Shown here: piece by piece, positions 33,867 to 42,161 of the stretch
Layout of the letters: each line of letters starts with the position of its first letter
How positions within the stretch are numbered: position 1 is the stretch's first letter
Source: Azospirillum brasilense
Lineage (GTDB): Bacteria; Pseudomonadota; Alphaproteobacteria; Azospirillales; Azospirillaceae
DNA length: 64,000 nucleotides
Assembly (NCBI RefSeq): GCF_008365405.1
Contig: NZ_QOKV01000024.1
Span: 23,228 to 87,227 of the forward strand
Reading direction: 5' to 3'
The notes under the pieces: generated by a model
Databases searched by the model: none
Told to the model about the DNA's origin: nothing
Seen by the model: only the letters and a program-made list of their open reading frames with translations
Made by a program: the position numbers and the translations under genes

Positions 33867-35177
33867 TCAGATGTGGTCGGAGGACAGGATGGCCTCGGCG
33901 TCGCCGCCGGTGCCGCGGCCCGGCAGGACCGCGTTCAGGACGACGCCCATCAGCGCCGCCAGCGCCATCGAGGAGACGACGAAGCCGCCGTCGCCGAACT
34001 TCAGCGACGCGCCGCCGATGCCGATCACCAGGATGGTCGAGGAGATCAGCAGGTTGCGCTTGTCGCCCAGATCCACCTTGCCCTCGATCAGCGTGCGGAT
34101 GCCCGAGGAGGCGATGACGCCGAACAGGGCGATGGACACGCCGCCCATCACCGCCGTGGGGATGCTGGACAGGAAGGCCGACAGCTTGCCCACGAAGCCG
34201 AGGATGATGGCGAGCGCCGCCGCACCGCCGATCACCCACACGCTGAACACCCGGGTCACCGCCAGAACGCCGATGTTCTCGCCGTAGGTCGTCGCCGGGG
34301 GACCGCCCAGCGCGCCCGCCACCATGGTCGCCACGCCGTCGCCGAACACCGAGCGGTGCAGGCCCGGATCGGCGATGAAGTTGCGGCCCACGACGCGGCT
34401 CAGCACGATCTGCCCACCGATGTGCTCGGCGATGGTGACCAGCGCAACCGGGGCCACCAGCAGGATCATCGCCCAGGCCGAGACGCCCTCCTTCATATCG
34501 GAGAACAGCAGGTGGAAGTCGGGCATCCGCAGGAAGGGAGCCGCGGCGACCGGTCCGAAGTCCACCATGCCGAAGACCACGCCCAGCACATAACCGGTCA
34601 GGATGCCCAGCAGGATCGGCACCACCGTGAAGAAGCCGCGCAGCACGATGGAGTAGAGGAAGATGCTGCCCAGCGTCGCCAGCGCCAGCAGGAAGTGCGG
34701 CAGGCTGTACTCGCCGCCGCCCGCGGTGTTCTGCGCCATGCCGACGGCGACCGAGGCGAGGCCGAGGCCGATCACCACGATCACCGGCCCGACCACGATG
34801 GGCGGCAGGATGGCCAGCAGCCAGCGCACGCCGAAGGCGCGGATCAGCAGGGCGACCGCCACATAGACGGCCCCCGCCGCGCAGGCCCCGACCAGCGCGC
34901 CGCCGGTCCCGCCGATCTGCGTGGCGGCGACGATCGGGCCGATGAAGGCGAAGGAGGAGCCCAGATAGGCGGGCAGCCGCCATTTGGTGAAGGCCAGATA
35001 GATCAGGGTGCCCAGACCGCTGGTGACGAGCGCCACCGACGGATCGAGGCCGGTGAGGATCGGCACCAGCACGTTGGCGCCGAACATGGCGAACAGGTGC
35101 TGGAGGCTGAGCAGGAGGAAGGTGGCCGGGGGCGGACGGTCGTGGACGTCCAGCACCCGGTCGCGCGGGGCTGTCAT
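33867..35177 (-). CDS. Nucleobase permease (uracil-xanthine permease family, NCS2)
   Basis: 436-residue carrier with about 12-14 helices. NCS2 features: LQHLFAMFGANVLVPILTGL near the N-terminus (Gln-His and Asn of helix 1), ANVLVPILTG, the central glutamate in VTIAEHIGGQIVL, GDGVATMVAGALGGPPATTY and the end-of-family ENIGVLAVTRV. The helix-8 glutamate and the GGPPATTYGEN segment point to the UraA/PyrP branch, so uracil import by proton symport is most likely. The start ATG 35177 is chosen because an earlier open extension has no helix. It converges with the histidine kinase and is alone on its strand. Confidence 0.93.
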   Translation of the reverse strand: MTAPRDRVLDVHDRPPPATFLLLSLQHLFAMFGANVLVPILTGLDPSVALVTSGLGTLIYLAFTKWRLPAYLGSSFAFIGPIVAATQIGGTGGALVGACAAGAVYVAVALLIRAFGVRWLLAILPPIVVGPVIVVIGLGLASVAVGMAQNTAGGGEYSLPHFLLALATLGSIFLYSIVLRGFFTVVPILLGILTGYVLGVVFGMVDFGPVAAAPFLRMPDFHLLFSDMKEGVSAWAMILLVAPVALVTIAEHIGGQIVLSRVVGRNFIADPGLHRSVFGDGVATMVAGALGGPPATTYGENIGVLAVTRVFSVWVIGGAAALAIILGFVGKLSAFLSSIPTAVMGGVSIALFGVIASSGIRTLIEGKVDLGDKRNLLISSTILVIGIGGASLKFGDGGFVVSSMALAALMGVVLNAVLPGRGTGGDAEAILSSDHI

Positions 35178-35445
35178 GAACTGCGGTTCCCGTATCGGTG
35201 GTTGCCGGGCAAGGGTTACTCCGCGACGGCCTGCCCGGTCAAACGCCACCATGCGGAATTTTTCGGCACAGGACTCCCACCGGGACCCGGCGGCACCATC
35301 ACGGATGCGGAATTATTCGTCCGTTGCCTTACAATCGCCCTTTTGTTATTGTGGGTTTTAATAAAAATTCCCGTTACCGGACATGAAACTGCGTTCCCAC
35401 ACGCGATGCGGGGATGACGCGCCTGTTTTTAGAGTGACTGACCGC

Positions 35446-36462
35446 ATGGCCGACGAACTGTTTGCTCAACTCACCGACACCCTTTCGTCGGCGAAGACCG
35501 TGGAAGACCTGACCCGGCCCCTTCTGTCGCTCCTGGAACTGGTGACGGAGTTGGAGGCGACCTACCTCACCCGGATCGAGCTGGAACACGGCATCCAGCG
35601 CATTCTCTTCTCCTGCAACACCAAGACCCTGACCATTCCCGAAGGGCTGGCCGTTCCGTGGGAAGGCACGCTGTGCAAGCGGGCGCTCGACGAAGGGAAG
35701 CTCTACACCGACGACGTGCCCAGCTGCTGGGGCGATTCCGAGGCGGCGGCGGCGCTGGGCATTCAGACCTACGTCAGCACGCCCGTCCATCTCGACGACG
35801 GCAGCCTGTTCGGCACGCTCTGCGCCGCAAGTTCGGAGCGCAAGCCGCTGACGCCCAAGGGGGAGCAGGTGCTGCGCCTGTTCGCCTCGCTGATCGCCCT
35901 CCATGTGCAGCGCGAGCAGCTTCTGACCCAGTTCCGGGAATTGAACGCGGCGCTGGAATCCTATTCCTACACCGACGCGCTGACCGGCCTGCCGAACCGG
36001 CGCGCCGTGGTCGCGGAACTGCACCGGCTGTTCGCCATGGCCGAGCGGGCCGGCCAAAGCGTGCTGATCGGCTTCATCGACCTGGACGGCTTCAAGGCGA
36101 TCAACGACACCCACGGGCACGAGGCCGGCGACGAATTCCTGACCGAGGTGGGGCAGCGCATCGGCGCGGGGCTGCGGGCGGGGGACACGCTGGGCCGGCT
36201 GGGCGGCGACGAGTTCATCATCGTCGGCATGGGCGCCACGCCCGGTGCCGAGGGGGATGAGGCCGCCGGCGCGCTGCGTGACCGGGTGGTGCCGCTGATC
36301 CGCGGCGGGTACCGCTTGAAGGGCTGCGCCTTCGATTATCCGGGGGCGAGCGTCGGGGTGGTCAGCGCCGATCCTGGCGCCACGACGCCCGACGACGCGC
36401 TGCGCGCCGCCGACGCCGCCATGTATGTCCAGAAGAAGATCCGGCGGGCGGTCAGAGCCTGA
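35446..36462 (+). CDS. GAF-GGDEF diguanylate cyclase
   Basis: 338-residue cytoplasmic enzyme that makes cyclic di-GMP. A GAF domain (about 10-165) precedes the GGDEF domain (about 175-335). The catalytic motif GGDEF is intact at residues 253-257, with SYTDALTGLPNRRAVVAELH at the domain start. The inhibitory I-site RAGD (residues 244-247) sits five residues upstream, so product feedback is expected. The ATG at 35446 is chosen for domain fit; an ATG at 35383 is also open and neither has a strong ribosome site. Probably monocistronic. Signal bound by the GAF domain unknown. Confidence 0.93.
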   Translation: MADELFAQLTDTLSSAKTVEDLTRPLLSLLELVTELEATYLTRIELEHGIQRILFSCNTKTLTIPEGLAVPWEGTLCKRALDEGKLYTDDVPSCWGDSEAAAALGIQTYVSTPVHLDDGSLFGTLCAASSERKPLTPKGEQVLRLFASLIALHVQREQLLTQFRELNAALESYSYTDALTGLPNRRAVVAELHRLFAMAERAGQSVLIGFIDLDGFKAINDTHGHEAGDEFLTEVGQRIGAGLRAGDTLGRLGGDEFIIVGMGATPGAEGDEAAGALRDRVVPLIRGGYRLKGCAFDYPGASVGVVSADPGATTPDDALRAADAAMYVQKKIRRAVRA

Positions 36463-36502
36463 CGCCCAAACCCGACGCCTGCCGCGACGATCGTTCCGAG
36501 CC

Positions 36503-36982
36503 TTATGGACCGGCGGCCGCGCTCCAGGGATCGGGAGCGGTCACCTCGTAGGGCTGGGCGACGCCACCCATCGACAGCGCATGGACGGAATTGCTGGAGA
36601 AGCCGCAGGCCTGCTCCGGATTCACGGCGGCGTTGGGACGGAAGGCATAGGGCCGCGGGGCATCGGGCGACACGGAGGTGGCCTTGGTGCGGACGACCAG
36701 CCCGTGGCCCGACGGAACGCTCTGCTCCACCCAGACCCACAGGACCTCCGGGTTGTCGCGGAAGCGGGCCAGCAGGGTGGACAGCGCCTCCGTGCAGGCG
36801 GCGTGGTCGAGCTGGTGGGCGCCGCGGTCGATGATGGCCGAGGCCGGTCCGGACGACGAGGCGTCCGCGGGATTCCAGGTGACCGCCATGAGGCCGGACA
36901 GAGCGATGCCAGCGATGGAGGTTCCCCAGAGGACTCCGGAATCGAAACCGGACTCACCGTGACGGCTGGAATGATCGCGCAT
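36503..36982 (-). CDS. Hypothetical membrane-anchored protein
   Basis: 159 residues, no family recognised. After 18 polar residues there is one hydrophobic segment (SGVLWGTSIAGIALSGLMAV), probably an uncleaved signal anchor, then an exported domain with two widely spaced cysteines (DHAACTEAL and NPEQACGFS) that could form a disulfide. AGGGG lies six bases before ATG 36982; an ATG seven codons earlier is open. It converges with the diguanylate cyclase gene. Function unknown. Confidence 0.65.
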   Translation of the reverse strand: MRDHSSRHGESGFDSGVLWGTSIAGIALSGLMAVTWNPADASSSGPASAIIDRGAHQLDHAACTEALSTLLARFRDNPEVLWVWVEQSVPSGHGLVVRTKATSVSPDAPRPYAFRPNAAVNPEQACGFSSNSVHALSMGGVAQPYEVTAPDPWSAAAGP

Positions 36983-37535
36983 CGTGGCCCCTCTACAAAA
37001 CACTCAACCGCTGCAACCGGCGTCTGCAATGTCCCCATCTGTTTGACAGGAACGCAGGCCCGTGACGTTGATCCAGGACAAGCATTTCATGGGCTCGTCC
37101 GGTTCGTTGTTTATTGTGCACCGCAGCATCCGCCCGTCAACACCCACCGGAAGCATGGCAGGGCTGATTCCACGCGCTTTCACGCCCGCGTGGCTATGAA
37201 CGCGGCAATTTGCCGCTCCTCCGTGCCGGAGCACCGTAGCGACCCGCGGATGCGCCGCTGGCCGGCAGGCCCCCAGACAACGGCCCCGGCGGCGTCATGG
37301 TTCCCCAGCGCCGTCTGATTCGCCAACAAAGTCAGTTGGTTATATATACGCATATTCAGGATTACAAACGAAGGCGTCCCTTCAATCCCACGTCCCACGG
37401 GTCGATTGCGGACGCGCGGATGCCATTCCCTTTCGCCCCTGCCGCCGCCGCGCGCTATGGTGCGCCCGGCGACCAGCGGACCGGCAAGAGTCCGGGGCGC
37501 CCGCAAGAAGAACACGAGAACCGGAAGGGACGAGC
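36983..37535. other. Intergenic region between divergent genes, no gene seen
   Basis: About 550 bp between the hypothetical protein and the Ldh2-type dehydrogenase. It contains a less GC-rich patch (TTGGTTATATATACGCATAT near 37334), which may be a promoter. Open frames here lack ribosome sites and family features. Confidence 0.5.
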
Positions 37536-38603
37536 ATGAGTGACCAGACCCCCAGCCGCCGTGCCGCCGCGGCCTTCGCCCAGACCGCGGAAACCGGGAC
37601 GCCGGTCGCCTTCGCCGATCTGGTGGCGCTGCTGGAGCGCATCTTCCGGCACCACGGCACGTCGGAGCGGGTGGCGGCGATCCTGGCGGAGAATTGCGCG
37701 TCCTGCGAGCGCGACGGCTCCACCAGCCACGGCGTGTTCCGCATTCCCGGCTACGTCGGCTCGCTGAAGAGCGGCTGGGTGGACGGGCGGGCCGAACCGA
37801 CGGTGGAGGAGGCCGGCCCCGCCTTCCTGCGCGTCGACGCCGCCAACGGTTTCGCCCAGCCCGCTTTCCTGGCCGCCCGCGGCCGTTTCCTGGAGATGGT
37901 GCGCGAGAGCGGCATCGCTGTGATGGCGATCCGCAACTCCCACCATTTCAGCGCCCTGTGGCCGGACGTCGAGCCCTTCGCGCGGGAGGGGCTGGTGGCG
38001 CTCTCCTTCGTCAACAGCTTCGCCTGCGTCGTGCCGCCGGGCGGCAAGGCCGCCGTCTACGGCACCAACCCGATGGCCTTCGCCACCCCGGTGGCCGGCG
38101 GCGACCCGATGGTGTTCGACCAGGCGGCCAGCTCCATGGCCAACGGCGACGTGCGCATCGCGGCGCGCGAGGGGCACGCCATCCCCGCCGGCTCCGGCGT
38201 GGACCGCGACGGCAAGCCGACCACCGACCCCAAGGCCGTTCTCGACGGCGGCGCCCTGCTGCCCTTCGGCGGTCACAAGGGCGGCTCCATCGCCTTTATG
38301 ATCGAGGTGCTGGCGGCGGCGCTGACCGGCGGCAAATACTCGCGCGAGGTGGACTGGTCGGCCCATCCCGGCGCCGAGACGCCCTGCACCGGCCAGCTCT
38401 TCATCGTCATCGACCCGGAGCGCGGCGGCACCGGCGCCTTCGCCGACCGCGTCGCCGGCCTCATCGGCGAGGTGAAGGAAGCGGGGCAGGACCGCATGCC
38501 GGGCGAGCGCCGCTACGCCCGCCGCGCCCGCACCCTGCGCGACGGCATCCCGCTCGCCCCCGCCCGGCTGGCCGAGCTGCGCGCCCTGGCCGGCGACGCC
38601 TGA
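37536..38603 (+). CDS. Ldh2/MdhB-family NAD(P)-dependent dehydrogenase
   Basis: 355-residue enzyme of the malate/L-lactate dehydrogenase type 2 family (which includes delta-1-piperideine-2-carboxylate reductase and ureidoglycolate dehydrogenase). Family marks: CERDGSTSHGVFRIPGYV at about residues 55-70, the catalytic region AIRNSHHFSALWPDVEPFA near residue 125, GTNPMAFATPVAGGDPMVFD, and the ending FGGHKGGSIAFMIEVLAAAL. It reduces 2-oxo acids or cyclic imines reversibly. Start ATG 37536 follows GGGACGAGC. A pipecolate/proline or ureide role cannot be separated on sequence. It is followed by three hairpins, then an amidase on the same strand. Confidence 0.9.
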   Translation: MSDQTPSRRAAAAFAQTAETGTPVAFADLVALLERIFRHHGTSERVAAILAENCASCERDGSTSHGVFRIPGYVGSLKSGWVDGRAEPTVEEAGPAFLRVDAANGFAQPAFLAARGRFLEMVRESGIAVMAIRNSHHFSALWPDVEPFAREGLVALSFVNSFACVVPPGGKAAVYGTNPMAFATPVAGGDPMVFDQAASSMANGDVRIAAREGHAIPAGSGVDRDGKPTTDPKAVLDGGALLPFGGHKGGSIAFMIEVLAAALTGGKYSREVDWSAHPGAETPCTGQLFIVIDPERGGTGAFADRVAGLIGEVKEAGQDRMPGERRYARRARTLRDGIPLAPARLAELRALAGDA

Positions 38604-38605
38604 TA

Positions 38606-38642
38606 CCGAAGGCGTTTGATGGCCTCCATCAAACGCCTTCGG
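38606..38642. repeat. Perfect 17-bp inverted repeat, hairpin 1 of 3
   Basis: CCGAAGGCGTTTGATGG and its exact complement flank a three-base loop, two bases past the dehydrogenase stop. It can work as a terminator-like or stabilising hairpin, but has no T-run. Confidence 0.8.
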
Positions 38643-38655
38643 TTCAAACCCGGCA

Positions 38656-38676
38656 GCACATGGCGCAGCCATGTGC
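38656..38676. repeat. Perfect 9-bp inverted repeat, hairpin 2 of 3
   Basis: GCACATGGC / GCCATGTGC with a three-base loop, directly after hairpin 1. Confidence 0.75.
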
Positions 38677-38682
38677 GAAAGG

Positions 38683-38731
38683 GTCATACGGCCGGCCGAT
38701 CATGGAACTCTTCATGCGCCGGCCGTATGAC
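38683..38731. repeat. Perfect 14-bp inverted repeat, hairpin 3 of 3
   Basis: GTCATACGGCCGGC / GCCGGCCGTATGAC around a 21-base loop that itself holds CATG at each end. The string GTCATACGGC recurs at 42147, hinting at a dispersed element. Confidence 0.75.
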
Positions 38732-38767
38732 GCCCCTCCCCTCCTTCAAACCCGGTCGATTCCCGCC

Positions 38768-40108
38768 ATGACGACGCCCACCATCGCCACCTTGTCCCGT
38801 CAGCTCGACGACGGCGCCACCAGCAGCCGCCAGCTCGTCGACGCCGCCCTCGCCGCCATCGCGGCCGGGGGCGAGGAGGCGCGCAAGACCTACACCGCCC
38901 TGCACGCCGATCCGGCCCGCGCGGCGGCGGACGCCCAGGACCTGCTGCGCCGGGCCGGGCAGCACCCCTCCCCGCTGGCCGGCCTGCCGGTCTCGGTCAA
39001 GGACCTGTTCGACGAGGCCGGGCACATCACGCGGGCCGGGTCGCGGGCGCTGGAGGGCGCCGCCCCCGCCACCCGCGACGCCGACGCGGTGGCCCGCCTG
39101 CGCACCGCCGGGGCGGTGGTGGTGGGGCGGACCAACATGACGGAGTTCGCCTTTTCCGGCGTCGGCATCAACCCGCATTACGGCACCCCCGGCAACCCCG
39201 CCGATCCCGCGCGCATCCCCGGCGGCTCCTCGTCGGGCGCCGGGGTGTCGGTGGCGGCGGGCCATGTCCCGCTGGCGCTCGGCACCGACACCGGCGGGTC
39301 GGTCCGCATCCCGGCGGCGCTCTGCGGCATCGTCGGCTTCAAACCGACGCAGCGCCGGGTGTCGCTGCGCGGCGCCCTGCCGCTGTCCTGGTCGCTCGAT
39401 TCCATCGGGCCGCTCGCCCGGACGGTGGAATGCTGCGCCATCGCCGACGCCGTCCTGGCCGGTGAGGCGGAGTGGGTGCCGCCGCCGGTCGGGCTGGCCG
39501 GGCTGCGCTTCGCCGTGCCGCAGACGGTGGTCCTCGACGGGATGGAGGACGCGGTGGCCGCCGCCTTCGACGCCGCCTGCCGCCGCCTGTCCGAGGCCGG
39601 GGCGCGCATCGTCGACATTCCTATGGCGGAGCTGGCGGAGATCGGCCCGGCCAACGCCAAGGGCGGCCTGCCCGCGGCGGAGGCGGCCCACTGGCACCGC
39701 GCGTTGATGGCGGAGAAGGGCGACCTTTACGACCCGCGCGTCCGCGTCCGCATCGAGCGCGGCCGGACCATGAGCGCCGCCGATTACATCGAGGTCACGC
39801 AGCGCCGCGCCGACCTGATCGCCCGCACCGACCGGACAACGGCGGACTACGACGCGCTGCTGATGCCCACCGTGCCGCTGCTGGCGCCGCGCATCGACGC
39901 CTTCGCCGAGGACGCGGAGTTCGCCCGGCTGAACCTGCTGCTGCTGCGCAACTGCGCGCTGTTCAATTTCCTGGACCGCTGCGCCATCAGCCTGCCGATG
40001 CAGCGCGCCGGCGACCTGCCCAGCGGCCTGATGCTGGTCGGCGCGGCGGGAGCCGACCGCCGCCTGCTGTCCATCGCCGCGGCGGTGGAACCGGTGGTGG
40101 GCGCCTGA
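38768..40108 (+). CDS. Amidase-signature hydrolase
   Basis: 446-residue amidase. Triad: Lys78 in PVSVKDLFD, Ser154 in IPGGSSSGAG and nucleophile Ser178 in GTDTGGSVRIPAALCG, with the same spacing as the amidase at 3627-5015. It is a distant paralogue of that gene rather than a duplicate. ATG 38768 is the first in-frame ATG near the fold; the ribosome site is weak. It lies on the same strand as the Ldh2-type dehydrogenase, separated by three hairpins. Substrate unknown. Confidence 0.9.
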   Translation: MTTPTIATLSRQLDDGATSSRQLVDAALAAIAAGGEEARKTYTALHADPARAAADAQDLLRRAGQHPSPLAGLPVSVKDLFDEAGHITRAGSRALEGAAPATRDADAVARLRTAGAVVVGRTNMTEFAFSGVGINPHYGTPGNPADPARIPGGSSSGAGVSVAAGHVPLALGTDTGGSVRIPAALCGIVGFKPTQRRVSLRGALPLSWSLDSIGPLARTVECCAIADAVLAGEAEWVPPPVGLAGLRFAVPQTVVLDGMEDAVAAAFDAACRRLSEAGARIVDIPMAELAEIGPANAKGGLPAAEAAHWHRALMAEKGDLYDPRVRVRIERGRTMSAADYIEVTQRRADLIARTDRTTADYDALLMPTVPLLAPRIDAFAEDAEFARLNLLLLRNCALFNFLDRCAISLPMQRAGDLPSGLMLVGAAGADRRLLSIAAAVEPVVGA

Positions 40109-40151
40109 CACAGGGGGAGGCGGCGCAACTGCCCCTCCCCAGAGGCCACCA

Positions 40152-41735
40152 TCAAAATCCCAGGGCGCAGCCGTCCTTGCGGTGGTCCGAGCCGGCGATC
40201 AGCAGGCCGGCCGCGTGGTCGATCCAGATCGCCTGACCGCCGCCCATCGGCTCGTCCCGGCGGACCACCGCGTGGCCGCGGCGCGCCAGCTCCGCCGCGG
40301 TGTCCTCCGCCACGGTGGGCTCGATCTCCAGAACGCCGTTGAAGGCGAAGCTGCGCGGCTCGTCGATGGCGGTCTGGACGTCCAGCCCGCGGTCGAGCAC
40401 CGCCGACACAAAGGCGCCGTGCCCCGCCGCCTGGTAATGGCCGCCCATCACGCCGAAGGGGCAGACCGCGCGCCCGTCCTTGCGGATCAGCCCGGGGATG
40501 ATGGTGTGCAGCGGGCGGCGGCGCGGCGCCAGGGCGTTGGGGTGCCCCTCGGTCAGGCGGAAGGAGGTGCCGCGGCTGTGCAGGAGGACGCCGGTCGCCG
40601 GGTCGAGCTGAACGCTGCCGAAGCTGTGGAAGATCGAGTTGATGAAGGAGATGGCGTTGCCGTCGCGGTCGACCACGCTGAGGCAGACCGTGTCCTTGTG
40701 CTCCGTCTCGGTCCACAGGGCGGGGGGCTGGGCGCGCGCCGGGTCGATGCGGCGGCGCAGCGCCGCCGTCGCCTCCGCCGAGAGCAGCGCCGCAGCGGCC
40801 TCCGGACCGCCCTCCCCCACCAGGATGTCGCGGTGGTGGTAGGCGAGCTTGGTCGCCTCGGCCTGTAGATGGTGGCGGTCCGCGTCGCCGACCGACGGCG
40901 ACAGGTCGAAGCCGCCCAGCGCGTTCAGGATCATCAGCGCGGCGAGGCCCTGGCCGTTCGGCGGGCACTCGAGAATCTCATAGCCGCGGTAGTCGGTGGC
41001 GATGGGCGTCACATACTCCGCCCCGTCCTGCGCCGCCGCGAAGTCGTCCAGCGTGTGCAGCCCGCCGCGGGCGCGCAGGAAGCCGACCAGCGACTCCGCC
41101 GTCGCCCCCGTGTAGAAGGCGGCCGCCCCGTGCATTGCGATGTCGCGCAGCCGCTGGCCGAGCAAGGGCTGGGCGTGGCGTTCCCCGGCGCGCGGGGCGC
41201 GGCCGCCGGGCAGGAAAATGGCGCGGCAGCCCTCGTCCGCCGCCAGCAGGGGGACCGCCGCCGCCCAGTCCTGGGCCACCCGCGGGGAGACGCCGTAGCC
41301 CTCCTCGGCATAGCGGATGGCGCGCAGGAAGACCCGGTCGAGCGGCAGCCGCCCGTGGTCGGCGTGCAGCCGCGTCCAGGCGGCGACGGCGCCCGGCACG
41401 GTGACCGCGTGGCCGCCATGGCGCGGAATCTCTCCGGTGACGCCCAGCCCGGCCAGACGCTCCACGCTCGCGGCGGCGGGAGCGCGCCCGCTGCCGTTCA
41501 GGGCGACCACCGGCCCGTTCGCCGGGGCGTAAAGGGCAAATCCATCGCCGCCGATGCCGGTCATGTGCGGCTCGACCACACATTGCACCGCGACGGCGGC
41601 GATGGCCGCGTCCACGGCGTTGCCGCCCGCCGCCAGGATTTCCAGGGCGGCCGCGCTCGCCAGCGGGTGCGAGGTGGCCACCGCGGCCTCCGTCGCCACC
41701 AGCGCCGACCGCCCGGGCCGGCAGAAGTCACGCAT
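40152..41735 (-). CDS. ggt: Gamma-glutamyltransferase family protein
   Basis: 527-residue Ntn-hydrolase that is normally exported or periplasmic and self-cleaves into two chains. N-terminal family block: VATSHPLASAAALEILAAGG and AVDAAIAAVAVQCVVEPHMT, then GIGGDGFALYA. The autocatalytic nucleophile Thr is in EHKDTVCLSVVDRDG, with the expected downstream HSRGTSFRL and MGGHYQAAGHGAFVSAVLD. No signal peptide is obvious, so it could act in the cytoplasm on gamma-glutamyl or related amide substrates. Start ATG 41735 is chosen by fit to the family; an ATG at 41771 is open. Converges with the plus-strand amidase. Confidence 0.9.
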   Translation of the reverse strand: MRDFCRPGRSALVATEAAVATSHPLASAAALEILAAGGNAVDAAIAAVAVQCVVEPHMTGIGGDGFALYAPANGPVVALNGSGRAPAAASVERLAGLGVTGEIPRHGGHAVTVPGAVAAWTRLHADHGRLPLDRVFLRAIRYAEEGYGVSPRVAQDWAAAVPLLAADEGCRAIFLPGGRAPRAGERHAQPLLGQRLRDIAMHGAAAFYTGATAESLVGFLRARGGLHTLDDFAAAQDGAEYVTPIATDYRGYEILECPPNGQGLAALMILNALGGFDLSPSVGDADRHHLQAEATKLAYHHRDILVGEGGPEAAAALLSAEATAALRRRIDPARAQPPALWTETEHKDTVCLSVVDRDGNAISFINSIFHSFGSVQLDPATGVLLHSRGTSFRLTEGHPNALAPRRRPLHTIIPGLIRKDGRAVCPFGVMGGHYQAAGHGAFVSAVLDRGLDVQTAIDEPRSFAFNGVLEIEPTVAEDTAAELARRGHAVVRRDEPMGGGQAIWIDHAAGLLIAGSDHRKDGCALGF

Positions 41736-41767
41736 CACGATGGGAGCCTCCGGACCGGGGGAAAGGA

Positions 41768-42025
41768 TCAATGCGGGCTGCGGCGCAGGGGGACCACGCG
41801 GCGCCCCCGCACCTCCGGCTCTTCCGCGCCGTGGGCGTGCACCTTCTTGAGTTGGATGACGTAACGCTCAGCGCCGTTGACCATCACGGCGATGACGGTC
41901 GGCCCGTTCGCCCAGTCGCTGGGCACGAGGTGAAGTTCCTTGATGCGCGCGGTTCCGGCGGTCAGCTCCGCAAGGTCGAGAACCTCGTCTCCGGCGCGAA
42001 ACCCCAGATATTCATCAACGATCAT
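41768..42025 (-). CDS. Hypothetical 85-residue protein
   Basis: Small protein with no signal or membrane segment and no family that I recognise. It shows mixed alpha/beta composition (MIVDEYLGFRAGDEVLDLAE, WANGPTVIAVMVNGAERYVI) and a basic C-terminal tail. It lies 32 bp upstream of the gamma-glutamyltransferase start and on the same strand, so the two may be cotranscribed. Function unknown. Confidence 0.7.
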   Translation of the reverse strand: MIVDEYLGFRAGDEVLDLAELTAGTARIKELHLVPSDWANGPTVIAVMVNGAERYVIQLKKVHAHGAEEPEVRGRRVVPLRRSPH

Positions 42026-42077
42026 GGCGTCCGGCGGCAGTGTCTTGGCGGCAGTGTTCCCAAGCCTACCAGCACCG

Positions 42078-42119
42078 CGGGCGGCGGGCCACCGTGCAGG
42101 CCGCCGCCCGGCGCTTTTT
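42078..42119 (+). terminator. Hairpin with T-run facing the plus strand
   Basis: Twelve-base stem (CGGGCGGCGG.. with one bulged G, complement GGCCGCCGCCCG), a loop of 8 bases, then GCGC and TTTTT. Nearby genes run on the minus strand, so as a T-run terminator it would stop antisense transcription; the stem may also end the minus-strand iron operon. Confidence 0.5.
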
Positions 42120-42161
42120 CATAGGGGGCCTTACGAACGGCGCGTCATACGGCGACGCGCG

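Noticed and set aside
38606..38731. CRISPR-like array
   Set aside because: The repeats are three different inverted repeats, not direct repeats with spacers; no cas gene is seen.
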